Shown: piece after piece, positions 9,315 to 18,215 of the stretch
Numbering within the stretch: the first letter of the stretch is position 1
How the letters are laid out: the number at the start of each line of letters is the position of its first letter
NCBI RefSeq assembly: GCF_030362855.1
Contig: NZ_JAUCBP010000007.1
Coordinates: 434,675 to 498,674 of the forward strand
Direction of reading: 5' to 3'
From: Neoalteromonas arenosi
Lineage (GTDB): Bacteria; Pseudomonadota; Gammaproteobacteria; Enterobacterales; Alteromonadaceae
DNA: 64,000 nucleotides
Program-made: the position numbers and the translations under genes
The notes under the pieces: model-generated
Told to the model about the DNA's origin: nothing
Database searches by the model: none
Seen by the model: the letters and a program-made list of their open reading frames with translations, nothing else

Positions 9315-10976
9315 TTGGAAGGGTTGTATAATTTTCTCGTCGATCTCGACGGTTTACTTGGCGGGGCGTTTTGGTTCCCATATGTGCTACTCGGCGTAGG
9401 TTTATTTTTCACAATCTACCTAAAGTTTCCTCAAATTCGCTATTTTAAACATGCCTGTAAAGTCATTACTGGTAAGTTTGATAAAGACAATGACCCTGGC
9501 GATACCACCCACTTTCGTGCTTTGACCACGGCCTTATCTGGTACTGTAGGTACAGGGAATATTAGTGGTGTGGCATTTGCTATTTTCCTTGGTGGCCCAG
9601 CAGCATTATTCTGGATGTGGGCAACGGCATTCTTAGGTATGACCACCAAATTTGTGGAAGTTACCTTATCGCACAAGTACCGGGTTAAAACTGAAGACGG
9701 CACTATGGCGGGTGGTCCAATGTACTATATGGATCGCCGCTTAAACATGAAATGGCTCGCGGTAGCGTTTGCTATTGCGACAGTTATCAGCTCATTTGGT
9801 ACCGGTAACTTACCGCAAAGTAATGGTATTGCGACCAGTATAGAAGCGACCTTTGGTATCGAAGCTATATACGTTGGCGCAGGTTTGGGAGTTTTACTTG
9901 CCCTAGTAATTCTTGGCGGTATCCAGCGTATTGCTGCAGTAACTGCACGCATTGTTCCGATTATGGCTGTGATTTACTTAATCGGTGCGTTTGCTGTTAT
10001 CTTTGCCAATGTTGAAAACATTGGACCTGCGTTTATGTCAGTGATCGGTGATGCATTTACCGGCTCTGCAGCTGCCGGCGGTTTCTTGGGAGCTACCTTA
10101 GCTTATGCGTTCAACCGCGGTGTTAACCGGGGGTTGTTCTCAAATGAGGCTGGCCAGGGATCTGCCCCTATTGCACACGCTGCGGCCAAGACTAAAGAGC
10201 CTGTATCTGAAGGAATGGTGTCTATTTTAGAACCCTTTATCGATACCATCATCATTTGCACCATTACTGGCTTGGTGATTTTGTCGTCAGGTGTTTGGAA
10301 TGAAAAACACGAAAACGTATTTGATCGGTCGGATATGTTGTTTGTTAGTGGCCAATATACCGAAGCCGATGTTGAAAGCGTTAATCAGCTTTACCTATAT
10401 CTCAACGATGTCGAGGGCAGCACGGTAGAAGCCTATAATGGTCAGATTTCAGTAGTTAATGGTGTAGCGGTCTCTGGTGGTTACACGCTGATCAATTCTC
10501 GGTCTATCGCTGAAGATGTCGTTTATAAGGTTAATAACGAAGATCTATTCTCGGGCATGCTGGAAATTAAAGACGGGCGTCCAGTGCGAGAAAACTTGCA
10601 AGTTTCAGGTAAATCTCTAGTTCACTCAGCACCATTAACAGCGATTGCATTTACCCGTGGATTCTTCGGTGACTATGGACAGTATATTGTATCGGTTGGA
10701 TTGCTATTGTTCGCATTCTCAACGGCTATCGCATGGTCATATTACGGTGACAGGGCAATGACCTATTTGTTAGGTCCGCGCTCGGTGATGCCATATCGAG
10801 TAATTTATGTTGCAGGCTTTGTGTGGGCTTCGTTTTCCGACACGACCTTAGTATGGGCACTGTCAGCTGTCGCAATCGTAGTAATGACCTTGCCAAACTT
10901 ATTTGGCATCGTAATGCTGCGCAAAGAGATGAAAGAGACAGTAGACGATTATTGGCAGCGCAACGCCGATAAATAA
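9315..10976 (+). CDS. AGCS-family sodium:amino-acid (alanine/glycine) symporter with a large soluble insertion
   Basis: A sodium-coupled alanine/glycine symporter of the inner membrane. Family motifs are [12 protein letters not shown], the MAGGPMYYM segment and [20 protein letters not shown], with about ten hydrophobic segments. The TTG start at 9315 is supported by AGAGGGG at 9302-9308. At 553 residues it is longer than usual for the family. The extra length is a hydrophilic in-frame stretch, about residues 333-440, between two membrane segments. It contains acidic and beta-prone sequence and is uninterrupted, so it is not a frameshift. A terminator follows the stop. Confidence 0.92.
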   Translation: MEGLYNFLVDLDGLLGGAFWFPYVLLGVGLFFTIYLKFPQIRYFKHACKVITGKFDKDNDPGDTTHFRALTTALSGTVGTGNISGVAFAIFLGGPAALFWMWATAFLGMTTKFVEVTLSHKYRVKTEDGTMAGGPMYYMDRRLNMKWLAVAFAIATVISSFGTGNLPQSNGIATSIEATFGIEAIYVGAGLGVLLALVILGGIQRIAAVTARIVPIMAVIYLIGAFAVIFANVENIGPAFMSVIGDAFTGSAAAGGFLGATLAYAFNRGVNRGLFSNEAGQGSAPIAHAAAKTKEPVSEGMVSILEPFIDTIIICTITGLVILSSGVWNEKHENVFDRSDMLFVSGQYTEADVESVNQLYLYLNDVEGSTVEAYNGQISVVNGVAVSGGYTLINSRSIAEDVVYKVNNEDLFSGMLEIKDGRPVRENLQVSGKSLVHSAPLTAIAFTRGFFGDYGQYIVSVGLLLFAFSTAIAWSYYGDRAMTYLLGPRSVMPYRVIYVAGFVWASFSDTTLVWALSAVAIVVMTLPNLFGIVMLRKEMKETVDDYWQRNADK

Positions 10977-10993
10977 CCTGTTATTTTCACTTC

Positions 10994-11024
10994 AAGGCAC
11001 CAATACTCAATTGGTGCCTTTTGC
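10994..11024 (+). terminator. Rho-independent terminator after the AGCS symporter
   Basis: AAGGCACCAAT (10994-11004) and ATTGGTGCCTT (11010-11020) form a perfect 11-bp stem with a 5-base loop, followed by a short T-rich tract. It starts 18 bases after the symporter stop. Confidence 0.85.
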
Positions 11025-11132
11025 TTTTTAAGCCCGCTCTAATTCGAGCAAACTAAATAGCGTTCGAAGGCGTAAAACAACTTATTGGCGTGTTGGCTTT
11101 TTTGCATACGCCACGCAGTAGAGGAAATTTTT

Positions 11133-11456
11133 ATGGCATTGATCAATTGTCCATCGTGTAACAAGAAAATATCAGACAAAGCGCCTACATGTTCGCACTG
11201 TGGTTTTGCTGTAGGAAATGCTTCAGAAGAAGATATTTTGCGCAAGCAAGAAATGCAGCGTTTTAACAAGCGTCAAAGTCTGCAAAACCAATCCATGCTA
11301 GCGATGCTTCTGTTTGTTGGCGGTTTTGGAATGTGGTACTGGGGCGGAAGTCAACCTACGGATCTGCAACAAAATATTGCGGTTGGTTGTTCAGTGGTTG
11401 GTTTAGTGTGGTACTTGGTTAACCGCGTTCGACTTTTTATCATGAAGCGATTTTAG
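11133..11456 (+). CDS. Zinc-ribbon membrane protein
   Basis: A 107-residue protein with an N-terminal zinc ribbon made of CPSC and CSHCG (cysteines near residues 6, 9, 22 and 25), a short charged linker, and two hydrophobic segments (about 55-70 and 82-98) that look transmembrane. The ATG at 11133 is preferred over an upstream in-frame ATG at 11085 because GAGGA lies 8 bases before it and the zinc ribbon then begins immediately. It is 12 bases upstream of the yeaC-type gene, so the two are likely cotranscribed. The function is unknown. Confidence 0.8.
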   Translation: MALINCPSCNKKISDKAPTCSHCGFAVGNASEEDILRKQEMQRFNKRQSLQNQSMLAMLLFVGGFGMWYWGGSQPTDLQQNIAVGCSVVGLVWYLVNRVRLFIMKRF

Positions 11457-11468
11457 TAAGAGGTTGCC

Positions 11469-11756
11469 GTGCAAGTTGAATCTTTGATTACGTCGATGAC
11501 GCCAGCGCTGTATGAGCGTGTGAAACAACTAGTGGAAACTGGAAAGTGGTTTGATGGCAAACCTATGTCCGAACACCAGCGCGACATGCTGTTGCAAGCC
11601 GTACTGGTGTATCAAGCAAAGGTCGAGCAATCAGGTGAGCATATGACGGTTGGGGCTGACGGCGAGATCATTCACAAGTCTCGTCAAGAATTGAAATCAG
11701 AGTTACAAATGCAACAAGATTCCCTCATTGCCAGGTTTAAGAAACATGATATTTAA
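11469..11756 (+). CDS. yeaC: YeaC-family protein (DUF1315)
   Basis: A small cytoplasmic protein of 95 residues matching the YeaC/DUF1315 family, whose function is unknown. The GTG start at 11469 follows AGAGG at good spacing. The N-terminal helix with ALYERVKQLVETGKWFDG is typical of the family. In E. coli yeaC is next to msrB and gapA; here it is about 7 kb from msrB. Its 3' end overlaps the start of the DUF349-like gene by 11 bases, which suggests translational coupling. Confidence 0.85.
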   Translation: MQVESLITSMTPALYERVKQLVETGKWFDGKPMSEHQRDMLLQAVLVYQAKVEQSGEHMTVGADGEIIHKSRQELKSELQMQQDSLIARFKKHDI

Positions 11757-14580
11757 GCGTCTATTCACGCCAAAACACTCCCATAAAGACCCCGCTATTC
11801 GCATTCAGGCTATCGAAAAGCTCAATCCCAATGTGGCGAGCGATAAAAGCAAGCTACACGAATTGGCTTTCAATGATGCGGACGGCCGCGTGAGCTTAGC
11901 AGCATTAGAACAGCTCAAATCCTTTCCTTTGTGGTTAAAGATGTCGCAAATAGCTGCAAATAGTGCGGTGAAAAGTCAGGCCCAGAAAAAAGTACTTGCG
12001 ATTTTGTCTGATGAAAGCAGCGATCTAATAACTCCAGAGCTGAGACGGGCTACAGTTTTAGAATCCAAGGAAATCGTTATCTTAAAGCATGCGCTTGAAC
12101 ATACAGACATGTTTAACGATGAACCAGAAGTGGTCAGTGAGTTACTTCATCGTATTGGTGATAATACTTTTTCACGCCAGTTTATGCTGCAACACGCCAG
12201 TGAAAATGTGCGCGAGTTTTTAATTAGTCGACTGGACGACCTCGAAACACTAACAAAACTCAATCGCCATATAGAGCTTGCAGCACACCAAGAATTAATT
12301 GTGCAGCGTATTGAAACCCTGCGAGCTAAGGCCCTACGACCAAGTGAACTTAGTGAGTCATTGCGCCTAAACTTGAGCAAGCTCAAAGCACTCACGGATG
12401 GTCAGGATTACGCGGCTGTATCAGCATCAAGTACTCAGTTGCGTTTGCATATTGAGGCTGATATCGCAGAGTTGGGCGAATATGACGAGCAATCAGCTCA
12501 AGCCCTGCAGCAGAAATACGCGCTGATTAGTCAAGCCGTTGATCACACGCTTGCCCGTCTTTACCCGCAATACCAAGAACAACAAGCTGCATTGGCCAAG
12601 CGCGAACAGTTAAAACAATGGCGAGCAAAAGCAACAGAGCTTGCTGCACAGGCAAAAGCGTTGGTAGGTGAAGGTTTTGAGATCATTGATGATAACGTGC
12701 AGTTACGTATCGATGGACTAAGAGCGTCTATTGCCACATTAGTTAATGAGGCCGAACCTGCTAGCGCCGAAGATTCATTGACTCAACAATTACAAGTGTT
12801 GGCGACTAGGCTAGAAAAGCTACCTAGTTTTATTGCCGCGCAACAACAGTTAAATGCCATTGTGAAGAGCTTTGAAGAGAGTTATCAAGTCCCTCAGTCA
12901 CTCAGCGAATACGACGCGAGTAAAACTGTCTTTGACACGTTAAAGCAGCAAGTCGGGACTGTGATCGGTCAAGTTGGTAATGAGCTACCAGAAGAGATGC
13001 AAAGCAATTGGTTAACTCTTCAGCAGCACTGGCAAAAGGCCTTAAACGATTGTCGTAAACAAGCTGATGAAACCATGCGTTTATGTCAAAGTAAGCTGCG
13101 TGCGGCGCAAGGCTTGTATAAACAAGGCAAGTTTAAAGCAGTATTAGCTATTGACAAAAAAGTGATTACAGCGGTAACGCAATTACCGGCGAGTTTCGTT
13201 ATGCGGATTCAACGCCAGCTCGATGCGCATCAGGCGATGGTTGCCGAGCTCAAAGGTTGGCAATCATATGTTGCAGCTCCGCGATTACCAGAATTATTAC
13301 AACAGATGCAGACTTTGGCCGCTGAGCCAGTGCGAGATATTGATGAGCGTCGGCAACAAGTTCAAGTGTTACGTCGGAACTGGAATAGTCTTCAAATCGG
13401 GGACCAACAACAAGCCGAGTCTCTCCAACAGCAATTTGATCAGGCGGCTGAGCAAGCTTTCGCCCCGGTACAACAGTTTCAGGCTGAGGAAAACGCCATG
13501 CGCGCGGACAATAAATCGCAGGCCGAGAGCATTTTAACTGAGCTGGAACAACTAAATCCAAACATGGAAGATGACAATGAGTTTGCCAAATTATTTAACC
13601 AGTTGAACCAACGCTGGTTTAAGCTTGGTGAGATCGGGCGGGCCGATTGGCAAGCGCTAAAGCGTCGTTATACGGCTTTGAGCAAACCACTCAAGCAACG
13701 AGTAGCTGCGGTGCACAACGAAAATGCAGAGCAGAAAAGACGTTTGATTAAGCGCGCAGAAGCGCTGTTACAAGATTCAACAAGTGATGTTGTTCAGCAA
13801 GTAAAAGCGCTCCAGAAACAATGGCAAGCAGTGGGTTTTGCGGGTAGCAAGCAAGATCAATCGCTGTGGAAAACGTTTCGCAGCGTCAATGACCGAGCGT
13901 TTGCACAATTAAAACAGCAGAAACAGTCGGTACAAGCCACTTTCGATAATGCGCTCGACGCCGCTGAGTCAACGCTCAACGGATTGCTAGAAAGTATCGA
14001 ACAAGAAGGTATTTCGACGGGGCAACTCGATGTATTGGAGGAAGAGCTCGATAAAGTGATGCGCGATTTTAACTCAGCTGTCAATGATATAGATGAAAAG
14101 CTGGTGCGCAGACCAATGCAACAATTAAGGCGATTGAGTGATGATATTAGCAATCGAATTCGCGTTCAAAAGCGCGAGTTAAAGCTTGCGCTGTTTAACA
14201 GCCAATTGCAACAGTTGTTCGACTATTTGCCAAGTCGTGTGGATGAGGATGAGTTACTCGATCAACATGCACCCAATTTACCTGGCATTGCGTTGCGTTC
14301 GGTGGCGCAATCGGAGTCACTCACGCGTCAAGCAATCACTGTGCGGATAGAAATTGTCACAATGTGTCCATCACCCAAACACGACAGCGAATTGCGCAGT
14401 CAACAACAAGTGCAATTAATGAGTGAAAAACTCAGCAGTGGTGAACTACCCGATAAATGGCAGCTATTTGCTCAATGGCTTGCGACTGGTCCATTGCGTC
14501 GCGACGATTTGTCGTTGTTAGCGCGTGTAAGGGCTGCTTTGATGCCAGACACGGTGGAGGTTGCTAAACGTGTTGTATGA
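11746..14580 (+). CDS. Large helical DUF349-domain protein
   Basis: A 944-residue cytoplasmic, almost wholly alpha-helical protein rich in Gln, Glu, Ala, Leu and Lys, with predicted coiled coils across about residues 170-870. It contains repeats resembling DUF349, for example LNQRWFKLGEIGRADW and LQKQWQAVGFAGSKQDQSLW. Proteins of this type are widespread in Alteromonadales, and their role is not established. The ATG at 11746 (MIFKRLFTPKHSHKDP) is preferred because it matches the family N-terminus; it overlaps yeaC by 11 bases. The 3' end overlaps the next small gene. There is no signal peptide. Confidence 0.85.
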   Translation: MIFKRLFTPKHSHKDPAIRIQAIEKLNPNVASDKSKLHELAFNDADGRVSLAALEQLKSFPLWLKMSQIAANSAVKSQAQKKVLAILSDESSDLITPELRRATVLESKEIVILKHALEHTDMFNDEPEVVSELLHRIGDNTFSRQFMLQHASENVREFLISRLDDLETLTKLNRHIELAAHQELIVQRIETLRAKALRPSELSESLRLNLSKLKALTDGQDYAAVSASSTQLRLHIEADIAELGEYDEQSAQALQQKYALISQAVDHTLARLYPQYQEQQAALAKREQLKQWRAKATELAAQAKALVGEGFEIIDDNVQLRIDGLRASIATLVNEAEPASAEDSLTQQLQVLATRLEKLPSFIAAQQQLNAIVKSFEESYQVPQSLSEYDASKTVFDTLKQQVGTVIGQVGNELPEEMQSNWLTLQQHWQKALNDCRKQADETMRLCQSKLRAAQGLYKQGKFKAVLAIDKKVITAVTQLPASFVMRIQRQLDAHQAMVAELKGWQSYVAAPRLPELLQQMQTLAAEPVRDIDERRQQVQVLRRNWNSLQIGDQQQAESLQQQFDQAAEQAFAPVQQFQAEENAMRADNKSQAESILTELEQLNPNMEDDNEFAKLFNQLNQRWFKLGEIGRADWQALKRRYTALSKPLKQRVAAVHNENAEQKRRLIKRAEALLQDSTSDVVQQVKALQKQWQAVGFAGSKQDQSLWKTFRSVNDRAFAQLKQQKQSVQATFDNALDAAESTLNGLLESIEQEGISTGQLDVLEEELDKVMRDFNSAVNDIDEKLVRRPMQQLRRLSDDISNRIRVQKRELKLALFNSQLQQLFDYLPSRVDEDELLDQHAPNLPGIALRSVAQSESLTRQAITVRIEIVTMCPSPKHDSELRSQQQVQLMSEKLSSGELPDKWQLFAQWLATGPLRRDDLSLLARVRAALMPDTVEVAKRVV

Positions 14581-14788
14581 GGAAGTAGAGTTTAATTTCG
14601 ATTCAGAGCCACAAGCTTATCGCTTCTTAAACTCCGTAAAAAATTGGCATCAACGCGATTTAAAGGCCGAATATGGTCGTGACTCTGCAAGTGTCAAAGT
14701 CACGTACTTACCTGCGGCTAACGCATTTGATGATACGGTATCTCGCCTTGACGATCTCGCCACTGAGTTAGGTGGTAAAGCACTCTAA
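14570..14788 (+). CDS. Small conserved-looking hypothetical protein
   Basis: A 72-residue protein not assigned to a family. It is acidic, with a predicted alpha/beta fold (LYEEVEFNFDSEPQAYRFL, then a beta-like VKVTYLP). The GTG at 14570 is chosen because TGGAGG (14555-14560) is 9 bases upstream; a TTG at 14561 abuts that sequence and a TTG at 14573 is also possible. The start overlaps the end of the DUF349 gene by 11 bases, indicating translational coupling as the last gene of the zinc-ribbon/yeaC/DUF349 operon. Confidence 0.65.
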   Translation: MLYEEVEFNFDSEPQAYRFLNSVKNWHQRDLKAEYGRDSASVKVTYLPAANAFDDTVSRLDDLATELGGKAL

Positions 14789-14799
14789 ACACTTAGCTT

Positions 14800-14819
14800 G
14801 GCCAAGCAATTACTTGGCC
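14800..14819. terminator. Stem-loop between convergent genes (weak terminator candidate)
   Basis: GGCCAAG (14800-14806) and CTTGGCC (14813-14819) form a perfect 7-bp stem with a 6-base loop, lying between two convergent genes. No T-run follows on either strand, so intrinsic termination is doubtful; the position alone suggests a shared 3' end. Confidence 0.4.
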
Positions 14820-14829
14820 GGTGAGTGGT

Positions 14830-15663
14830 TCATTGTTTCTCAAATAACAATGTCATTCTATCTGACTCGCCAATCGCGTCAGCCGCTGCCCGCTTGTCGG
14901 CATCATCGCCAGCGCCGAAATAGGTCGGTGGTAGACGCCAAACGATATCGGCTTCGGTTGGATTATCGTTTTCGTTGGCATTCACTTCTGATTTAGCAAC
15001 AAGCTTGAAACCTGCTTTTTCAAACAAGCTAATAACGGTTGATTGCTTTAAGTAACCGGCACTGCCATTCGCCCACGCATCATTAGCACTCTCTGGGGCT
15101 CGGTGTTGTACCACCCCAATTTTGCCGTCTTCTTTTAGCAGCATATGTGCCGCTGTTAGCGCATTCGTCATGGTTTGTGCTTCTTCTTCGAAGCGATTTA
15201 AATTGTGTAAGGCTCTAATAAACAAAATCCGGTCGGCCGTACCTTTGGCTGAATCAGGTACTGTTGCAAACGTAAAACCTTCGGCCGCGGGCGCATTTTC
15301 AGTTATCTCTGCAACCATACCAGGGAATTGGGTGGTTCGTTCAATCTGATCTTTGATTGCTTCTTCAGTAAAAAAGCCAAAACGTGCCCACATATCATCG
15401 TTGTAGTTAATGCCATACATCGTGCCTTCACTTCCAACAAGTGGTGCAATGATGCGCGTATACCAGCCACCGCCGGGCAATGCCTCGGCCACGGTCATTC
15501 CGGGTTGTACATCAAAAAACGTTAAAGTCTCAATGGGGTTGCGTTGATTATCGCGCTGTTTCATCTCGGCGGGTCGCGCATCGACAATTTCTTGTAAAGA
15601 TTGCGCCTGTGCACCCAATAAAAAACCACCACAAGCGATGGCTAGCAGAGTTTTGCGGATCAT
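14830..15663 (-). CDS. Exported class I SAM-dependent methyltransferase-like protein
   Basis: A 277-residue protein with an N-terminal signal peptide ending near GAQAQS, so probably periplasmic. The rest resembles the predicted methyltransferases of COG4798: VAEALPGGGWYTRII matches the glycine-rich SAM loop (about residues 58-72), and DRILFIRALHNLNRF occupies the motif IV position. The start at 15663 follows AAGGAG with 8 bases of spacing. A methyltransferase fold outside the cytoplasm is odd because SAM is not expected there, although this family often carries such signals. The substrate is unknown. Confidence 0.8.
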   Translation of the reverse strand: MIRKTLLAIACGGFLLGAQAQSLQEIVDARPAEMKQRDNQRNPIETLTFFDVQPGMTVAEALPGGGWYTRIIAPLVGSEGTMYGINYNDDMWARFGFFTEEAIKDQIERTTQFPGMVAEITENAPAAEGFTFATVPDSAKGTADRILFIRALHNLNRFEEEAQTMTNALTAAHMLLKEDGKIGVVQHRAPESANDAWANGSAGYLKQSTVISLFEKAGFKLVAKSEVNANENDNPTEADIVWRLPPTYFGAGDDADKRAAADAIGESDRMTLLFEKQ

Positions 15664-15776
15664 TTTTACGCTCCTTTTAGTCCTAATAAGTTCGAGCCAG
15701 CATAGTCGGATAAATCATTATAAACGACTAATAAGTGATAAAACTTCGAGTTTATGTGATCAATGACAGTAGAGGA

Positions 15777-16184
15777 CTAATTATTGGCGGCGATATTAAG
15801 TTGCTGATTACACCATCGCTGTGCCGCTTCAACGCTATCAAAGGCTTCTAAATTAAGCCCCGTTTGTTGCTTAAACTGCGCTAACATTTCACGCTGTAAA
15901 ACAGTACTGCAGATTGAAGCAATTCCCACACAGCCATTTTCAATTGACCACTTATAACTGTTACCTATCACGTGCATGACTTCCATAGCTCCAAGGGTAT
16001 CGGGATCCAACACGTCAATCCGCGCCCATTGAGAGACGTTTTGTTCGTTTGTACTATTGCGTAGCTGTTCAAAAGAGAGGGTAACACCTTCAACGTTAAA
16101 GGGACCGTGTACGTGATTGTGCAAAACGTTATTCTGCCAAGTAAGTACCACATTGCCATGCGGTTTTAAATTGCGCTCAACCAA
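15777..16184 (-). CDS. Hypothetical protein, 135 residues, TTG start
   Basis: No family is recognised. The protein is about 135 residues, soluble and alpha/beta, with no signal peptide. Its N-terminal part (NVVLTWQNNVLHNHVHGPFN) reads as beta strands, and the C-terminal helices include a Trp-Cys near the end. The TTG start at 16184 has TTGGGAG about 8 bases upstream. It could belong to a STAS/SpoIIAA-like or similar small alpha/beta fold, but this is not supported by a clear motif. It lies 39 bases downstream of the ansA stop on the same strand, so it may be cotranscribed with ansA. Confidence 0.6.
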   Translation of the reverse strand: MVERNLKPHGNVVLTWQNNVLHNHVHGPFNVEGVTLSFEQLRNSTNEQNVSQWARIDVLDPDTLGAMEVMHVIGNSYKWSIENGCVGIASICSTVLQREMLAQFKQQTGLNLEAFDSVEAAQRWCNQQLNIAANN

Positions 16185-16223
16185 CGATCAAACTCCCAAT
16201 AGCCCCTCGGTATAAGCCTAACA

Positions 16224-17231
16224 CTAAATACTCAGTTCGCCACTGATATTCGCTTGCAGGTGTGCGCGGATATCGTCATAACTCAGTGGTTGGCTGAGTA
16301 AATAATGCAGTTTTGCCAATGCTGCTTCTGGCGTCATGTCCGCACCAGACACGACGCCGACGTCTAATAGCGTTTGACCGTTTGCATAACCGTGCATATC
16401 GACTTTCCCGTGAGTACACTGGGTGCAATTTAGGACTACAACTTGGCTATCTCTGGCACGTTTCAATTGCTCGAGTAGGGCCGCTGACTGCGGCGCATTA
16501 CCAACCCCATAGCTCAGTAATATGAGAGCTTTTACAGGCTGTAATAAGGTGTTTTTAATCACATCTGCAGAGATGCCCGGGTAAAGGCTCACTAAGCCTA
16601 TTGGTTGCGCCTGAATATTTTTAATCACTAGCTGCGCGTTGGTGTCTACCTTGCGATGTTGGTTGGTGACTTTTATGTCAATACCCGCATCGATAAGAAT
16701 CGGGTAGTTGGGTGATTCAAATGCATCGAAGCCATTTGCGTCAAGCTTGCGCGCTCTATTACCCCGCATTAGTTTGTTATTGAAAAACAAGGTAACTTCA
16801 GGAATGGGGTAATTAGCGGCAATATATAGGGCGTTGAGTAAGTTTTCTTGCCCGTCTGAACGTAATTCGGCTAAGGGTATTTGTGAGCCTGTTACGATTA
16901 CTGGCTTACTGAGACCTTGTAACATAAAGCTCAATGCCGACGACGTATATGCCATTGTGTCGGTGCCATGTAAAATTATAAAACCATCGTAGTCATCGTA
17001 GTGCTCGGCAATATCATCAGCCATCTGCTGCCAATCATTGGGTGACATATCGGAAGAGTCGATTAAGTTAGCGTATTCATTGATCGTAAATTCTGGCATT
17101 TCAGGCCGATTAAATTCTGGCATACCCGCTAGTGTTTCAGACAGAAACCCAGGAGCTGGCACATAACCACGCGTTGAAGGTCGCATACCAATGGTGCCGC
17201 CAGTGTAGGCAATGTATATTTTCTTTCGCAT
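16224..17231 (-). CDS. ansA: Type I (cytoplasmic) L-asparaginase
   Basis: Hydrolyses L-asparagine to aspartate and ammonia in the cytoplasm. The 335-residue protein closely resembles E. coli AnsA. The first catalytic motif is YTGGTIGM with the nucleophilic Thr, and the second is ILHGTDTMAYT with the Thr-Asp pair. VTGSQIPLAELRSDGQ and the C-terminal YGVGNAPQ are also family features. There is no signal peptide, consistent with type I. The ATG at 17231 gives the usual start MRKKIYIAYTGGT; an in-frame ATG at 17252 and a longer frame to 17369 exist but add non-family sequence. It diverges from the borosin-like operon. Confidence 0.93.
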   Translation of the reverse strand: MRKKIYIAYTGGTIGMRPSTRGYVPAPGFLSETLAGMPEFNRPEMPEFTINEYANLIDSSDMSPNDWQQMADDIAEHYDDYDGFIILHGTDTMAYTSSALSFMLQGLSKPVIVTGSQIPLAELRSDGQENLLNALYIAANYPIPEVTLFFNNKLMRGNRARKLDANGFDAFESPNYPILIDAGIDIKVTNQHRKVDTNAQLVIKNIQAQPIGLVSLYPGISADVIKNTLLQPVKALILLSYGVGNAPQSAALLEQLKRARDSQVVVLNCTQCTHGKVDMHGYANGQTLLDVGVVSGADMTPEAALAKLHYLLSQPLSYDDIRAHLQANISGELSI

Positions 17232-17409
17232 CTTCAAATAGGCCCAATGCATTGTTTGACGTAACTCTAATCGAAGTTCGGTTTTGTGCAACCTGTTTTG
17301 CGTAAAGAGATGGAATAAAGCCTTGCTAAACAGTAACCTTACTAGGCAAAATCGATAATCAAAGCCCATGTGAAAACAAGCACGTAAAATTTAGGGAAAT
17401 CTAACTACA

Positions 17410-18201
17410 ATGGCAAAACCACAAGGACAGATAGTGTGTGTAGGGATGGGTATGATTTTGGGTGCGCATATGGCTCCGCGTTGTCGAAGTTATATTGAAC
17501 AAGCGGACATCGTTTACAGCAGTTGTCATCACTTGATGCAAAGGTGGTTAGAACAGCTCAATATCAATAGCCATTCTTTGCAGCCCTTATACGGTAAATA
17601 TAAAGACCGCCGCGAGACCTATGCAGAAATGATTGAAATCATGCTCGCCTCCGTGCGCGCTGGTAAGCGTGTTGTAGGCGCGTTTTATGGTCATCCCGGT
17701 GTTTTTGCACAAGTACCGCATCGCGTGGTCAAACTGGCTTTAGAGGAGGGCTTTGATGCGCATATGGAGCCAGGAATTTCAGCTGAAGCTTGCCTATATG
17801 CCGAGATGAATATTGATCCCGGTGAACTCGGATGTCAGCATTTTGAAGCCAGTCAATTTATGTTCTATCAACGGATTATTGATCCTTATGGCTACTTAGT
17901 GCTTTGGCAAATTGGCCTTGCGGGTGACTTAACCCTAACATCCAAGATTAGCACTACGCCACAGCGACAATTGTTGTTGGACAAGTTATTCGAGTATTAC
18001 CCCCCAGACCACCAGGTTGCTATTTACGAATCTAAGACTAATGTGATGGAGCAGTCTCGCATCGAATGGTTTGCATTGAGAGACCTAGTCGATATGCCAT
18101 TAACGATGATTTCCACATTAGTGTTGCCTCCAGCTAGGCAAATGCCCGTAGATCGGGATATGATGGCTAGCTTACATAAAATAACGCCGCGTAATTATTA
18201 A
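17410..18201 (+). CDS. Split borosin-type peptide alpha-N-methyltransferase (SonM-like, tetrapyrrole-methylase fold)
   Basis: A 263-residue SAM-dependent methyltransferase of the tetrapyrrole-methylase fold. It does not look like a cobalamin or siroheme enzyme. It strongly resembles SonM of Shewanella, which methylates backbone amides of a separate precursor peptide. Shared-looking segments are RRETYAEMI, the FYGHPGVFAQVPHR stretch, EPGISAEACLY, CQHFEASQFMFY and a C-terminal STLVLPPARQM. CVGMGM (10-15) is the SAM loop. Tyr61, Arg67, Tyr71 and Tyr93 fall at the same spacing as OphMA Tyr66, Arg72, Tyr76 and Tyr98. No peptide substrate is fused to it; a candidate follows 14 bases downstream. The start is the ATG at 17410, with an AGGG about 13 bases upstream. 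Confidence 0.88.
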   Translation: MAKPQGQIVCVGMGMILGAHMAPRCRSYIEQADIVYSSCHHLMQRWLEQLNINSHSLQPLYGKYKDRRETYAEMIEIMLASVRAGKRVVGAFYGHPGVFAQVPHRVVKLALEEGFDAHMEPGISAEACLYAEMNIDPGELGCQHFEASQFMFYQRIIDPYGYLVLWQIGLAGDLTLTSKISTTPQRQLLLDKLFEYYPPDHQVAIYESKTNVMEQSRIEWFALRDLVDMPLTMISTLVLPPARQMPVDRDMMASLHKITPRNY

Positions 18202-18215
18202 AAAGGACATAAAAA

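Noticed and set aside
10311-10636. Frameshift or gene fusion in the AGCS symporter.
   Set aside because: The frame is continuous, codon use is similar to the flanks, and membrane segments resume normally after the insertion.
17410-18201. Tetrapyrrole methylase fold read as a cobalamin, siroheme or diphthamide methyltransferase.
   Set aside because: No cofactor pathway genes are nearby, and the sequence matches the peptide N-methyltransferase SonM far better, including the Tyr/Arg/Tyr/Tyr catalytic spacing.
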